Counted from the stretch's first letter, positions 1 through 9,386 are shown. The stretch: DNA of 64,000 nt from Synechococcus sp. Nb3U1 (GCF_021533835.1 NZ_JAKFYQ010000001.1:654079-718078), one strand, 5' to 3'. Notes: a model not told the origin generated them from the letters alone. Translations and numbers: made by a program.

Positions 1-384
1 AAATGTCAAGAATTATTTTTTAATTAACAGTTATTTGGCCTCTCTTAATAAAAAGCTATCACGCTAATTAAAAATATTGATTTTTGTTCAGGATCAATTG
101 GGGATATCATTTTGTTAAGTTGGAGAACCTTCCTCTGGGTCATCCTGATCGATTTTGTATGATCGGTTTTGTGCAAGAAAGATATGGATTTTGGCTCAGA
201 GCTGGCATTTTTGTCCTCCTGTTGGGTGGTCGAGGTTTAGCCAAGATAGCCTTCTGATCAAGGTTTGGGCAAAAGTTCCTCTCTGATGAGATTGCATAAG
301 CGAACCCAATAAGCGAGATAAAATTGCCTCATTGCTTGGTTTTGCGACGTTCAGGAACTCAATGTTCAAAAGTGGAGAGTTGAT
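1..384 (+). promoter_or_regulatory. AT-rich leader upstream of the ccm operon
   Basis: No gene is visible here. The first 120 bases are AT-rich compared with the genes that follow, as expected of a promoter region, but I cannot point to a convincing -10/-35 pair or a specific regulator site. The last bases carry a GGAG Shine-Dalgarno element seven bases before the ccmK2 ATG at 385, so at least the 3' end is the translated leader of the carboxysome operon. Confidence 0.45.
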
Positions 385-693
385 ATGCCTATCGCAGTAG
401 GAATGATCGAAACCCGCGGGTTTCCGGCAGTGGTGGAAGCCGCCGATGCCATGGTGAAGGCCGCTCGGGTTACCTTGGTGGGTTACGAAAAAATTGGCAG
501 TGGTCGGGTCACGGTGATCGTGCGGGGCGACGTCTCGGAAGTACAGGCTTCGGTGGCCGCCGGTTTGGAGTCAGCCAAGCGGGTCAGTGGCGGTGAGATC
601 CTATCCCACCACATCATTGCCCGTCCTCACGAAAACCTAGAATTTGTATTGCCCATTCGCTACACCGAAGCCGTCGAGCAGTTCCGCACCTAG
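385..693 (+). CDS. ccmK2: Carboxysome shell hexamer CcmK2
   Basis: This is a 102-residue single-domain BMC (Pfam BMC) protein. It starts [20 protein letters not shown] and carries the pore-loop residues KIGSG at 36-40, the usual pore of the major beta-carboxysome hexamer. CcmK2 hexamers tile the facets of the shell and let bicarbonate and RuBP pass. The length matches CcmK2 of other cyanobacteria. The start is supported by GGAG seven bases upstream. It is the first gene of a colinear ccmK2-ccmK1-ccmL-ccmM-ccmN-ccmO operon. A 54-base stretch is identical at DNA level with the next gene, third positions included, which suggests gene conversion. Assignment as K2 rather than K1 rests on gene order and length. 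Confidence 0.95.
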   Translation: MPIAVGMIETRGFPAVVEAADAMVKAARVTLVGYEKIGSGRVTVIVRGDVSEVQASVAAGLESAKRVSGGEILSHHIIARPHENLEFVLPIRYTEAVEQFRT

Positions 694-740
694 AGGTTGG
701 ACGTCCTCAGGGATCCCTGGAGGGATGCCAGCGCGGCAAT

Positions 741-753
741 GGGGCTAGGCCCC
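741..753 (+). promoter_or_regulatory. Hairpin between ccmK2 and ccmK1
   Basis: In the 128-base gap between the two ccmK genes the sequence GGGGC-TAG-GCCCC forms a perfect 5-bp GC stem. Just upstream (about 711-727) GGGATCCCT and AGGGATG can form a second weaker stem. There is no U-run, so this is not a classical terminator. A processing or stability element that sets the ratio of the two shell proteins is inference. Confidence 0.4.
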
Positions 754-821
754 TCAATCTCAATGTTGGTGTTGAGTTTACATTCGCACCCTATCCTCGA
801 ATTTCAGCATAAGGAGTACAT

Positions 822-1163
822 ATGGCTATTGCAGTCGGCATGATTGAAACCTTGGGCTTTCCCGCGGTGGTGGAAGCCGCCGATGCCATGGTGAAGGCCG
901 CTCGGGTTACCTTGGTGGGCTACGAAAAAATCAGCAGTGGCCGGGTCACGGTGATCGTACGGGGCGATGTCTCGGAAGTGCAGGCTTCGGTGTCTGCCGG
1001 GATCGATTCTGTGAAGCGGGTCAATGGCGGTCAACTGCTCTCCTGGCACATCATCGCCCGTCCCCACGAAAACTTGGAGTATGTTCTCCCGATTCGGTAT
1101 ACGGAAGATGTGGCCCAGTTCCGCGAAGGGGTGAATGCCATCCGTCCCTTCACCCGTCCCTGA
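822..1163 (+). CDS. ccmK1: Carboxysome shell hexamer CcmK1
   Basis: This 113-residue BMC-domain shell protein is nearly identical to the preceding CcmK2 over the first 95 residues. It has a longer C-terminal tail (after residue 100, ending IRPFTRP), which is typical of CcmK1. Its pore loop reads KISSG (residues 36-40) where the neighbour has KIGSG, so the pore is slightly different. AAGGAG lies upstream of the ATG at a normal distance. The stop codon overlaps the ccmL start by one base (TGATG), which implies translational coupling to the pentamer gene. It forms facets of the beta-carboxysome with CcmK2. Confidence 0.95.
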   Translation: MAIAVGMIETLGFPAVVEAADAMVKAARVTLVGYEKISSGRVTVIVRGDVSEVQASVSAGIDSVKRVNGGQLLSWHIIARPHENLEYVLPIRYTEDVAQFREGVNAIRPFTRP

Positions 1164-1462
1164 TGCGTATCGCCATCGTCCGGGGCACCGTTACCAGCAC
1201 CCAGAAGGATCCCAGCCTGACGGGCGTGAAGTTTCTGTTGGTGCAGTATGTCGATCTCCAGGGGCAGCCGCAACCGGACTACGAAGTGGCCGCCGATCCC
1301 GTGGGGGCCGGAACCGAAGAGTGGGTACTGGTCAGCCAGGGCAGTGCTGCCCGTCAACCGCAGGGGAATGAAACTCGTCCTCTAGATGCGGTGGTGATGG
1401 CGATCATCGATACTGTCAGCGTTGGCGGTCGCTCCCTCTATAACAAGCGAGATCAACGCTAG
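1163..1462 (+). CDS. ccmL: Carboxysome vertex pentamer CcmL
   Basis: This 99-residue protein of the CcmL/EutN family starts [19 protein letters not shown], the family signature, and forms the pentamers that cap the twelve vertices of the shell. The characteristic segment with Gly-Ala-Gly and the 'WVLVSQGSAAR' strand is present around residues 48-63, and 'IIDTVSVGG' lies near the C-terminus. The start codon overlaps the stop of ccmK1 (TGATG), so the low-copy pentamer is probably translated by coupling. Length is normal for the family. Confidence 0.97.
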   Translation: MRIAIVRGTVTSTQKDPSLTGVKFLLVQYVDLQGQPQPDYEVAADPVGAGTEEWVLVSQGSAARQPQGNETRPLDAVVMAIIDTVSVGGRSLYNKRDQR

Positions 1463-1518
1463 CTGGGATCCACCCTTTTTCTTTCCTCCCCCCTGATACG
1501 CTTTAGAGGCTCATGGTT

Positions 1519-3492
1519 ATGCCTGTTCGTACCTATGCTGCGCCGCCGACCCCTTGGTCTCGTGAATTGGCGGAGCCCGATATTGACCCGTCCGCCTATG
1601 TACATTCCTTCTCCAATTTGATTGGGGATGTGCGGGTGGAAGCACAGGTTTTGATCGCTCCAGGCACTTCGATTCGAGCCGACGAGGGATCCCCTTTTCA
1701 TATTGGTGAGGGATCCAACATCCAAGATGGGGTGGTGATCCACGGCCTCGAGCAAGGAAGGGTCGTGGGGGAAGATGGTGAACCCTACTCCGTCTGGATC
1801 GGCAGGAATACCTCCATCGCTCACATGTCCCTGATTCACGGGCCAGCCTATGTGGGCAACGACTGCTTTATCGGCTTTCGCTCAACGGTGTTCAATGCTC
1901 GGGTTGGGGATGGCTGCATCGTCATGTTGCACTGCCTAATTCAGGATGTGGAGATTCCCCCCGGCAAATATGTGCCCTCTGGTTCCATCATCACCACCCA
2001 AGCCGAGGCAGATCGGCTGCCTAACGTGCAGGACAGCGATGCCAAGTTTGCCCAGCATGTGATTGGTATTAACCAAGCGCTGCGAGAGGGCTACCAATGC
2101 AGCGAAAACCTAGTCTGCATTGCCCCGATCCGCAATGAACTGCAATCGAGCACCCATAAAACGGCTACGGAGACTGCACCCATGACCTATTCCTCCCATC
2201 GTGCCAACGGATGGAACGGCGGCGGATCCCATCTCAAGCCTGAGGTGGTGGAGCAAATTCGCGCCCTATTGGCCCAGGGATATCGAGTTGGCCTTGAATA
2301 TGCCGATGCGCGTCGTTTCCGCACCTCCTCCTGGCAAAGTGAAAGCCCAATCACCAGTACCCGCGAAGCTGAGGTGATGCAGTCGTTGGGGGCAATTCTG
2401 GCTGAGCACCAAGGGGAATACGTGCGCCTGTTGGGGATCGATCCGAAGGCCAAGCGGCGGGTCTTGGAGCAGATCATCCAAACTCCTGATGGGCCGGCCC
2501 AAGTTGCTGGAGGGTCATCTCGGATCCCGTCAGCCCCCAGCTCAAGTGCTGCACCCGCTGTCCCTTCTGGTGATGGCCTGAACTTGGAAGATCAGATCCG
2601 TTCTCTTCTGGCGCAAGGGTACCGGGTTGGGTTAGAAGCGGCCGATGCCCGTCGTTACCGTACCTCCTCCTGGCAAACGCTGGGCAACCTGAGTGGCCAA
2701 CCCCGCGAGATTCTCGCTTCCATCCAAATCGCTTTGGCGGAGCACCCAGGGGAGTATGTGCGGTTGTTGGGGATCGATCCAAAGGCCAAACGGCGGGTGC
2801 TGGAGTTGGTGATTCAAACCCCGCAAGGGCAGGTGAGTCGCGGTTCTACTGGTGTGGGTAAGGCTGCTGGGGCTGCTGCGTCGGCAGGGAGCGTTGCCGG
2901 GTTGGAGCTAGGGCTGCAGGAGGAAGTTCATCGTCTCTTGGCCCAGGGTTATCGGATTGGCTACGAATATGCGGATGAGCGCCGCTTTAAGACCTCTTCC
3001 TGGAAGAGTGGCCCCACCATTCGCGCCACCCGTGGGCCGGAGGTGCTGGCGAAGCTCACAGCTGCCTTGGCTGAACATCAAGGGGAATATGTACGCCTGA
3101 TCGGCATCGACTCCAAGGCCAAAAAACGGGTCTTTGAGCAAATCATCCAAACCCCCGGCAATAAACCGGCGGGATCCCCCTCCACCCCCGCTGTCCCATC
3201 TTCTGCCAGTGCCTCCCATACCCCCTCCACTCGCCTCGATGCCGAGGTCTTGACGCAGGTACAACAGCTGTTGAGCCAGGGCTATCGCATTGGTACCGAA
3301 CATGCCGATAAGCGTCGCTTCCGCACCTCCTCTTGGCAAAGCTGTAGCCCCATCGAAGCCACCCAGATACCTCAGGTGGTGGCTGCTCTAGAGGCCTGTC
3401 TAGAGGAACATCGCGGCGAATATGTGCGCCTGCTCGGCATTGATGCCAAGGCGAAACGGCGGGTGTTGGAGCAAATCATCCAAACCCCCTAG
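1519..3492 (+). CDS. ccmM: Carboxysome scaffold CcmM: gamma-carbonic anhydrase domain plus four RbcS-like domains
   Basis: CcmM condenses Rubisco in the beta-carboxysome and recruits CcmN. Residues 1 to about 210 form a left-handed beta-helix gamma-carbonic anhydrase domain. Cysteines fall at 194 and 200 when counting from the ATG at 1519; this pair forms the activating disulfide in the Thermosynechococcus protein. Four Rubisco small-subunit-like repeats follow. Each contains a variant of '[17 protein letters not shown]' and ends near 'IIQTP', and the linkers are rich in Pro, Ser and Ala. Total length is 657 residues. The ATG at 1519 is preferred over 1513 because GAGG (1506-1509) is nine bases from it but only three from the earlier one. 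A short form probably starts internally (see 2169-2184). Confidence 0.96.
   Translation: MPVRTYAAPPTPWSRELAEPDIDPSAYVHSFSNLIGDVRVEAQVLIAPGTSIRADEGSPFHIGEGSNIQDGVVIHGLEQGRVVGEDGEPYSVWIGRNTSIAHMSLIHGPAYVGNDCFIGFRSTVFNARVGDGCIVMLHCLIQDVEIPPGKYVPSGSIITTQAEADRLPNVQDSDAKFAQHVIGINQALREGYQCSENLVCIAPIRNELQSSTHKTATETAPMTYSSHRANGWNGGGSHLKPEVVEQIRALLAQGYRVGLEYADARRFRTSSWQSESPITSTREAEVMQSLGAILAEHQGEYVRLLGIDPKAKRRVLEQIIQTPDGPAQVAGGSSRIPSAPSSSAAPAVPSGDGLNLEDQIRSLLAQGYRVGLEAADARRYRTSSWQTLGNLSGQPREILASIQIALAEHPGEYVRLLGIDPKAKRRVLELVIQTPQGQVSRGSTGVGKAAGAAASAGSVAGLELGLQEEVHRLLAQGYRIGYEYADERRFKTSSWKSGPTIRATRGPEVLAKLTAALAEHQGEYVRLIGIDSKAKKRVFEQIIQTPGNKPAGSPSTPAVPSSASASHTPSTRLDAEVLTQVQQLLSQGYRIGTEHADKRRFRTSSWQSCSPIEATQIPQVVAALEACLEEHRGEYVRLLGIDAKAKRRVLEQIIQTP
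2169..2184 (+). promoter_or_regulatory. Internal ribosome binding site for a short CcmM
   Basis: Inside ccmM, right after the carbonic anhydrase domain, GGAG (2169-2172) stands nine bases before an in-frame ATG at 2182. Translation from there would give a 436-residue protein with only the four RbcS-like repeats. This matches the known short CcmM (M35-type) that cyanobacteria make from an internal start. The match of site and domain boundary is seen; use of the site is inferred. Confidence 0.65.
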
Positions 3493-3545
3493 GGATCCCT
3501 ATTGTTTGATTAACCTCTGTTCGGTTCAAGCCCGACCCCCTAGCG

Positions 3546-4220
3546 ATGAGGAGCATCTTGGCCTCTACTCTGCCAAACCTACTGACGCTTAGCGCCTTGC
3601 CTGGTCAAGTCAGCGAAGCCCATTATTTCGTCAGCGGTGAGGTGCATGTCGAGGCAGGGGCCGGAATTGGGGCGGGGGTGCTGTTGCGGGCCAATCCCGG
3701 CTGTCGCATTCAAATCGGGCGGGGGGTGTGCATTGGTATGGGATCCATCCTGCATGCCCATGGGGGCTCCTTAATTATCGAAGCGGGGGCAACTTTGGGA
3801 ACGGGAGTATTGATCATCGGGCAGGGCACCATTGGCAGGCATGCCTGTATCGGCTCCGAAACCACCCTACTGGATTGCTCGATTCTAAGCCAACAGGTGA
3901 TCCCCCCCGGCTCTTTAATTGGGGATCCCACCTATGTCGATCCTACCCATATCGAAGCGGCCAACGCTGGCGACACTCAGACAGAACCTGGAGAAGCAAC
4001 AGCCGCCCCAGAACCCACGCCACCTCCACCCCCCAATTCCCCGGTGGCCAATGTGGAAAAACAAACCCGTCTTTGGCAAGAATCTGCTCAGCAAGCCCAA
4101 GAAAAGCCTCGTTCCAAGAAGATCCGGAAACTGAACGGGATCCCGGGACACTCGGAGCTGGATCGACTGCTGGGCAAGATTTACCCCCATCGACAGGCGC
4201 TCTCCTCCAACGATGGCTAG
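3546..4220 (+). CDS. ccmN: Carboxysome assembly protein CcmN
   Basis: This 224-residue protein has an N-terminal hexapeptide-repeat (left-handed beta-helix) domain to about residue 130 and a Pro-rich linker (about 145-165). An amphipathic C-terminal helix containing 'ELDRLLGKIYPHRQAL' is the encapsulation peptide that binds CcmK shell proteins. CcmN bridges the CcmM-Rubisco core and the shell. It lies directly after ccmM in the operon with a 53-base gap and precedes ccmO. All three expected parts are visible. Confidence 0.94.
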   Translation: MRSILASTLPNLLTLSALPGQVSEAHYFVSGEVHVEAGAGIGAGVLLRANPGCRIQIGRGVCIGMGSILHAHGGSLIIEAGATLGTGVLIIGQGTIGRHACIGSETTLLDCSILSQQVIPPGSLIGDPTYVDPTHIEAANAGDTQTEPGEATAAPEPTPPPPPNSPVANVEKQTRLWQESAQQAQEKPRSKKIRKLNGIPGHSELDRLLGKIYPHRQALSSNDG

Positions 4221-4239
4221 ACTGGCATGAGTAAGTAGG

Positions 4240-4962
4240 ATGCCGATGTCAACTTCTCTGGGCCTGATTCAAACCCGCAGCTTCCCGGTGATCGTGCGCA
4301 TCGCCGATGCCATGACCAAATCAGCCGGGGTGACTCTGATCGGCTTCGAGAAAACCTCCGGGGGCTACTGTACGGCGATTGTGCGGGGGGGCATTGCCGA
4401 TGTGCGGATTGCCATCGAAGAGGGGATCGAGCTAGCCCGCCATTTCGACCAGGAGGATCTCTCCAGTTTGGTGATCCCGCGCCCTCTGCCCAATCTGGAG
4501 GTGGTGCTGCCGATTAGCAACAAGCTTTCTCAACTGGCGCAAAATCGCGGTTATAGCCGCCTCAGCAACTTAGCGGTGGGTCTGCTAGAAACACGGGGCT
4601 TCCCAGCCATGGTGGGGGCTGCCGATACCATGCTAAAAACCGCTGATGTGCAACTGGCTGCCTACGAAACCATTGGGGATGGCCTTTGTACGGCAATTGT
4701 ACGGGGCACAGTGGCCAATGTGGCCATTGCCATCGATGCCGGCATGTACGAAGCAGAGCGCATCGGAGAATTACACGCGATTGCCGTGATCCCACGCCCC
4801 CTCGACGAGCTGGAGCAAGCCCTGCCCGTAGCCAGTTGTTTTGTTGCTCAGCCCGTCAGCCTGCCGGTGGCCATTCCCCAGGCCCAAGAACAAGAGGTAC
4901 AACGCAGCGATACTGCTGTGGAGCGGATCCCTGTTTATTTGGAACCCCCTGAACCCCCTTGA
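4240..4962 (+). CDS. ccmO: Tandem-BMC carboxysome shell protein CcmO
   Basis: This 240-residue protein contains two BMC domains in tandem. The first (about residues 4-95) has 'LIQTRSFPVIV' and 'YCTAIVRGGIADV'; the second (about 108-200) has 'LLETRGFPAMV' and 'LCTAIVRGTVANV'. The double domain makes trimeric pseudohexamers needed for shell closure. Residues after about 205 are a low-complexity tail. It ends the ccm operon 19 bases after ccmN. Cysteine replaces the usual residue before 'TAIVRG' in both halves, as in other CcmO proteins. Confidence 0.94.
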   Translation: MPMSTSLGLIQTRSFPVIVRIADAMTKSAGVTLIGFEKTSGGYCTAIVRGGIADVRIAIEEGIELARHFDQEDLSSLVIPRPLPNLEVVLPISNKLSQLAQNRGYSRLSNLAVGLLETRGFPAMVGAADTMLKTADVQLAAYETIGDGLCTAIVRGTVANVAIAIDAGMYEAERIGELHAIAVIPRPLDELEQALPVASCFVAQPVSLPVAIPQAQEQEVQRSDTAVERIPVYLEPPEPP

Positions 4963-5076
4963 ATCCGTAAATAGGCTGCTGCTTCCGGGTGGGTTTCCTA
5001 GCCCCAGTCCGACACCCTACAAAAAGCGGGATCCCACCCAACAGCCCAGCGGGAAAAGTGCTAGGCTACTTAAAGA

Positions 5077-5167
5077 CCTGGGTCCGTGCGGCTCCGACGC
5101 CTAAATCGTGTCAGGATCGGAAGGTAGCAGCACCACGGGATGCTCTGAGCAGGCGCGTTAACCCGGG
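5077..5167 (+). ncRNA. ffs: Small signal recognition particle RNA (4.5S type)
   Basis: The conserved SRP apical loop is present at about 5108-5130, with GTCAGG, CGGAAGG and AGCAGCAC as in E. coli 4.5S RNA and cyanobacterial SRP RNAs. The outer ends pair: CCTGGGT at 5077-5083 with ACCCGGG at 5161-5167. The length of about 91 bases is normal for the bacterial small SRP RNA. It pairs with Ffh to target membrane proteins. A strong terminator follows at once. Confidence 0.88.
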
Positions 5168-5177
5168 TCGCCCGTTA

Positions 5178-5214
5178 TCACTCAGTCTCTCTGCACTGGG
5201 TGAGCCTGTTTTTA
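5178..5214 (+). terminator. Rho-independent terminator of the SRP RNA
   Basis: TCACTCAGT (5178-5186) pairs perfectly, with one G-U, with ACTGGGTGA (5195-5203) across an 8-base loop. It is followed shortly by TTTTT. The position 10 bases after the SRP RNA end fits termination of that transcript. Confidence 0.8.
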
Positions 5215-5249
5215 AGTCCATCCACCATTGCACTGGCAACGCACCACGC

Positions 5250-5654
5250 ATGGCTGAGACAGACAATCCCATCGCCAATTTTGCCCAGAGAGCCCTCTAT
5301 CTCGGCATGGGTTTAGCCGCTGTGGCGGCGGACAATGCTGCCAAAGTGGCGGGTAAGGCTGGCACCCGTCTGTATGAATTGCGCAAGCAGGCCCAAACCT
5401 TGGTGGATGAGTTGGTGGAGCGAGGAGCCATGAGCGCTGAAGAAGCGCGGGTATTTATGGACACCCTGGCTGCCAATGCCAACCGCAAAGTGGAACCGGG
5501 CCAAACCGGCGGCCCCCGCAAGATCAACATTGATGACATTGGCGACGAAACAGATGAGGCCAGCACCGCCATTGAGCTTTCGGAAGCAGCCCGCCTTCGC
5601 CAGCAGATTGCAGACTTACAAGCGGAATTGGATCGAATCAAAGGTAGGTCTTAA
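5250..5654 (+). CDS. Phasin-like small acidic protein, conserved unknown
   Basis: This 134-residue protein starts MAETDNPIANFAQRALYLGM. A helical, Ala-rich region (about residues 15-80) has the look of phasin-like/poly(hydroxyalkanoate) granule-associated helical proteins. A C-terminal heptad-like segment (about 108-132, 'RLRQQIADLQAELDRI') should be a short coiled coil. No catalytic motif is visible. The ATG at 5250 lies after the SRP RNA terminator, so an upstream in-frame start that would run through the RNA gene is unlikely. Function unknown. Confidence 0.7.
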   Translation: MAETDNPIANFAQRALYLGMGLAAVAADNAAKVAGKAGTRLYELRKQAQTLVDELVERGAMSAEEARVFMDTLAANANRKVEPGQTGGPRKINIDDIGDETDEASTAIELSEAARLRQQIADLQAELDRIKGRS

Positions 5655-5694
5655 TCCTAACTTAACCCTGGGAGATAGTCAGAAATGACCAAGG

Positions 5695-5840
5695 CATTTG
5701 ACATCCTCCCCACCGTGGGCGGATGGAGGTTCTTGGCACATCATTACGGGTAGATAGTTTGTGCAGGAAATCTTGACGGGTATCGGCAATCTCGTTACGG
5801 GCTAGGTCTCGGATTCGCCGATTCCCGTTGAATCTTCTAG
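5695..5840 (-). mobile_element. Remnant of an IS200/IS605-type element (tnpB fragment plus right end)
   Basis: On the minus strand about 5750-5830 encodes 'RDLARNEIADTRQDFLHKLS', which matches the 'H..iadqR.dFLHKlS' signature of TnpB (OrfB) of IS200/IS605 elements. At about 5697-5730 lies a short GC hairpin followed by TTTGACATCCTCCCC-type sequence, a common right-end motif of these elements. The middle and the rest of tnpB are missing, so this is an inactive internally deleted relic. Confidence 0.6.
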
Positions 5841-5959
5841 TCCGCCATAGCCAAAATCTCTTAGCCGTTTCTTAACCTCGACTTAACTGTGGCGAAATCT
5901 ATTCAAGATTTCTGATCAGCTAGCATTTCGGTATCGTTCTTGACTTGGAGGCTGGGCTG

Positions 5960-6998
5960 ATGAGTGGCTGGATGATTGCCGGGCTCCTATTTCTGGGGGG
6001 AGCAGTTGCGCTATTTTTTGAGTACCTGAAGTTGCAGCGGTTAATCCGCCAACTGGAGAAAACCAAAGTATACAAAACAGGCTCTAGTTCGCAGTAGACA
6101 GCGGTCCGAATCTCCCCTGCTGGTGCAAGTTGCTGGCAAAGTTGTGTGTGCTCAACCCCTATTTGCCGAGCTGTCTCAGCGACCCTGCGTCTACTACACC
6201 TCAGAAGTGACCTGGGACTACGAGGAAACAAGGTATTGCCGCAAAACTCTAGATGACAAGGGAAATGTGATCCGGGAAGAGTATATGCGGGATCGCCCTG
6301 GGCCTTCTGATTACAGTTATGGGACTAGCTATTCTTCTTACAAAAGTTCTAGCTGGAAACCTAACAGAGAGAAGTTGAACATTGAAAGGAAGAAATCTAG
6401 TATTGAAAGATCTGATATTGAAAGGAAGAAGTCTGACTTTCAATCAGATCTGCTGCGTTCTCCAACTGTTGGTTATCAATACACCGAAGACGGTTACACC
6501 TATTGGGTTGTTGAAGAAAATGAAAGGGGTAGCGAAACTATCCATAAAATGACTCGCTCAACCCCCTTTTATGTTCAAGATGAAACAGGTCGCCTGCGAG
6601 TAGATATAACGGGAGGAGAAATCGAGTCTGTTGTCGTTGTAGATGAACAAACAAATGCTCCTTCCAATATTTTAACAATTAACTATGGCACCTTTAGCAT
6701 GAGCCTTGCCAATTATTCTGCTGCTAGCAGTAAAGGCTACCGAAAACCCAGGAGATTTAACTACAAAGAGTCGCTCCTTCCCTTAGATACTTTCGTGACT
6801 ATCACAGGACAAGTTGCCTCTGAAGGGGGAGAAGCGGTTATCCGCAAACCTCAAGCAGGTGGACAGCTACTGGTATCCCTCCAGTCTGGCAATGAGCTGT
6901 TAGAAAAAAAGAAGAATGAGGGTCAAGCTAGCCTGGGTGGCTCAGCTATAAGCTTGGTCATAGGGATCATCTGTCTAATGATTGCATGGTCTAGGTGA
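5960..6998 (+). pseudogene. GIDE-domain membrane protein, frameshifted
   Basis: An ATG at 5960 opens a 45-codon frame with one transmembrane segment ('MIAGLLFLGGAVALFFEYL') that stops at 6097. A second frame, open from before 6063 to 6998, continues with 'VQVAGKVVCAQPLFAELSQR' and 'PCVYYTSEVTWDYEE', then a C-terminal membrane helix ('AISLVIGIICLMIAW'). TM - GIDE domain - TM is the layout of MULAN/GIDE-like proteins. Dropping one A from the AAAA run at about 6074-6077 joins the frames exactly into 345 codons. So this is one gene with a one-base insertion, or a homopolymer sequencing error. The second part alone could start at GTG 6123. Confidence 0.65.
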
Positions 6999-7009
6999 TT
7001 GAGTCCGAT

Positions 7010-8122
7010 TCAATCCAGCAAAGCCAGATTATCGCGGTGAATAGCCGTATCGACTCCTTCATAGCCAAGAATATGGGGGATCTCGGCGGTTTTTTTGCCC
7101 TTGATTTGCTGCAACTCCTCGGCACTGTAGTTCACTAGGCCCCGCGCCACCTCTTGCCCGGTCGCATCGCACAAGCGCACGGCTGCCCCCGCTTCAAACT
7201 CTCCTGAAATGGCGGTTATCCCGGCGGGTAATACCGATCGCCCCTGCTGACACACAGCCCGTACTGCCCCCGCATCCAAAGTCAGGGATCCCTCCGGTAC
7301 CAACCCATAGGCAATCCATCGTTTGCGGGCACTAGCCGGTTGCGGAGCGGGATCAAAACGGGTGCCAATCGCTTCTCCAGCCAAAATCGCCGGGATCTGT
7401 TCTGGTCGTTTGCCATTGGTGATCACCACCGTCACCCCCGCGGCGGTGGCAATTTGGGCTGCTGTCAATTTGGTGGCCATGCCGCCGGTGCCCCAACCGC
7501 TTTTGCCCTGCACCTCCGCCTTCACTTGTAAGGGGATCCCGCGCAATACCCGCTCGATGGGCTCAGCAGAGGGATCCCGATTGGGATCCGCCGAATAGAG
7601 TTTGTCCACATCTGTCAACAAAATCAGCCATTGCGCCTGCACCATGCTGGCCACTAGCGCCGAGAGAGAGTCGTTATCGCCAAACTTCAGCTCCTCTACC
7701 GCGACCGTGTCATTCTCATTCACGATGGGGATCACCCCCATCTGCAAAAGCTGCGCAAAGGTGCGATTGGCATTGACATAGCGGGTGCGCTCCACCAAAT
7801 CGGCACGGGTGAGCAAAACCTGGGCAATCGGTTGGTTCAATGCCGAGAACAAATCATCGTAAAGACGCATCAGCCGCCCCTGCCCTACCGCTGCCACCGC
7901 CTGCTTTTCCGCAATAGCCGTCGGTCGTTGTCGCAACCCTAGGCGGGCACAACCCACCCCCACTGCTCCCGAAGACACCAAGATCACCGCATGCCCCTGG
8001 CTACGCAAGCGGGTGAGCACCTCTACCAAAGGCCCTAAAACCGAAAGTCGCAACGAACCACTCTGAGCATCTGTCAGACTGGAGGTGCCGATTTTTACCA
8101 CCACCGTTACTGCTGCCACCAT
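7010..8122 (-). CDS. proB: Glutamate 5-kinase
   Basis: ProB phosphorylates glutamate in the first step of proline synthesis. The 370-residue protein has an amino-acid kinase domain (about 1-255) with 'VVKIGTSSL', 'VSSGAVGVG', '[17 protein letters not shown]' and '[12 protein letters not shown]', and a C-terminal PUA domain (about 275-355). The start at 8122 ([12 protein letters not shown]) is chosen because the upstream open frame lacks family similarity. It is divergent from thf1. Confidence 0.95.
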   Translation of the reverse strand: MVAAVTVVVKIGTSSLTDAQSGSLRLSVLGPLVEVLTRLRSQGHAVILVSSGAVGVGCARLGLRQRPTAIAEKQAVAAVGQGRLMRLYDDLFSALNQPIAQVLLTRADLVERTRYVNANRTFAQLLQMGVIPIVNENDTVAVEELKFGDNDSLSALVASMVQAQWLILLTDVDKLYSADPNRDPSAEPIERVLRGIPLQVKAEVQGKSGWGTGGMATKLTAAQIATAAGVTVVITNGKRPEQIPAILAGEAIGTRFDPAPQPASARKRWIAYGLVPEGSLTLDAGAVRAVCQQGRSVLPAGITAISGEFEAGAAVRLCDATGQEVARGLVNYSAEELQQIKGKKTAEIPHILGYEGVDTAIHRDNLALLD

Positions 8123-8284
8123 CGCCCTATTCACCTGCCCACAAGGGATCCCAGCCAATATCCCACCATACCGGAGCTGAGTCTCTGTTGCTACGAGAGA
8201 AAGTTGGCTTGCTGTCGGGGTCGCTGCAAGGGAGAATGGGAGAGTAAATGAACAAAATCTTAAGCTGCCGTTCCTCTTCTGCCT

Positions 8285-9004
8285 GTGAATCCTGTCCGTA
8301 CCCTCTCCGCTAGTAAAGCTGCCTTTTTCAGCGCCTACCCCCGCCCGATCAACTCCGTTTACCGTCGGGTGGTGGAAGAGCTGTTGGTAGAACTGCACTT
8401 GGCCACCGTCAACAGTGCCTTTATTTACGATCCCTTTTTTGCCCTGGGGCTGGTAACCATCTACGACGGGTTGATGGAAGCCTACCAGCCGCTTGAGCAA
8501 CGAGAGGGGATCTTTAATGCCCTCTGTAAAGCTCTACAGCTAAAACCAGAGGTCTTGCGCAAGAATGCCCGCGATTTGCTGGAGTTGATGCGTAGCGGGG
8601 ATCCCAGGCAACGATTGAACCTACTTTGTCTGAAGCCAGAAGCAGAAGATGTGGGTGGATTAAAAGGGATCCTGGAACGGATGACTCAGCCCCCCTACGC
8701 CTACAGCCGGGTATTGGCGGTTGGTCTGTACACCGCCTATGAAGAGGTGGCGATCCCTCTTTACGCGGATGTGGAGGAGCGTACCCGCCGCTTTTTGGAG
8801 GATGTGGTAGGCAAGCTACAGTTTTCAGCAGAACGAGTCAAAAAAGACCTGGAGCTGTACCGTAACAGCTTAGATCGCATGAAACAGGCCCGTGCCGTGG
8901 TAGAAGAAATGGTGAAAGCGGCCCGCCGCCAGCAGGAACGCCGCCAACCGACAGCCACCCTGCCCGAAACTCCGATAGCGGATCCCAGTGAACCCACAAC
9001 CTAA
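8285..9004 (+). CDS. thf1: Psb29/Thf1, thylakoid formation and photosystem II biogenesis protein
   Basis: This 239-residue protein starts at GTG ([20 protein letters not shown]). It contains the Thf1 core '[20 protein letters not shown]' and '[19 protein letters not shown]', and a charged coiled-coil C-terminus (about 185-225). Thf1 is found in oxygenic phototrophs, where it stabilises FtsH protease complexes and affects PSII assembly. It is followed by cutA and coaD on the same strand with very short gaps, probably one transcript. A short Pro/Thr tail ends the protein. Confidence 0.95.
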   Translation: MNPVRTLSASKAAFFSAYPRPINSVYRRVVEELLVELHLATVNSAFIYDPFFALGLVTIYDGLMEAYQPLEQREGIFNALCKALQLKPEVLRKNARDLLELMRSGDPRQRLNLLCLKPEAEDVGGLKGILERMTQPPYAYSRVLAVGLYTAYEEVAIPLYADVEERTRRFLEDVVGKLQFSAERVKKDLELYRNSLDRMKQARAVVEEMVKAARRQQERRQPTATLPETPIADPSEPTT

Positions 9005-9007
9005 TTG

Positions 9008-9361
9008 ATGAGTTCCTTGGCTACACCTCAAGAACCCACAGAACAGCCTCACTTGATGGTGGTCATGACCACCGTCGGCTCCGCTGCCACCGCCCAGCAG
9101 TTGGCCCATACTTTGGTGGCAGAACGCTGTGTGGCTTGTGCACAGGTGCTGCCTAGCATCACTTCTTTTTATCGCTGGCAGGGATCCCTGCAGACCGATT
9201 CCGAAACGCTGATTTTGTTCAAACTGCCGGCAGGGGCCTATTCCCAACTGGAGCAACGCCTGCGAGAGTTGCACCCTTACGATGAACCGGAGATCGTGGC
9301 TCTGGCTGCTGCCCAAGTCAGCCCGACCTATTTGGCATGGGCTTTAGAGCAGGTAGGGTGA
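9008..9361 (+). CDS. cutA: Divalent cation tolerance protein CutA1
   Basis: This 117-residue protein of the CutA1 family has 'VVMTTVGSAATAQQLAHTLV', the Cys-Ala-Cys stretch 'RCVACAQVLP', 'SFYRWQG' and the C-terminal 'HPYDEPEIVAL', all family signatures. It forms small ferredoxin-like-fold trimers; the link to copper tolerance in E. coli does not fix its role here. The ATG at 9008 is preferred over TTG 9005. It lies three bases after the thf1 stop. Confidence 0.93.
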   Translation: MSSLATPQEPTEQPHLMVVMTTVGSAATAQQLAHTLVAERCVACAQVLPSITSFYRWQGSLQTDSETLILFKLPAGAYSQLEQRLRELHPYDEPEIVALAAAQVSPTYLAWALEQVG

Positions 9362-9386
9362 GGGATAGCAACGCTCTGGATTGGCC

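Noticed and set aside
8123-8500. Longer ProB with about 125 extra N-terminal residues
   Set aside because: The extension overlaps the divergent thf1 gene and has no similarity to the kinase; the family N-terminus starts at 8122.
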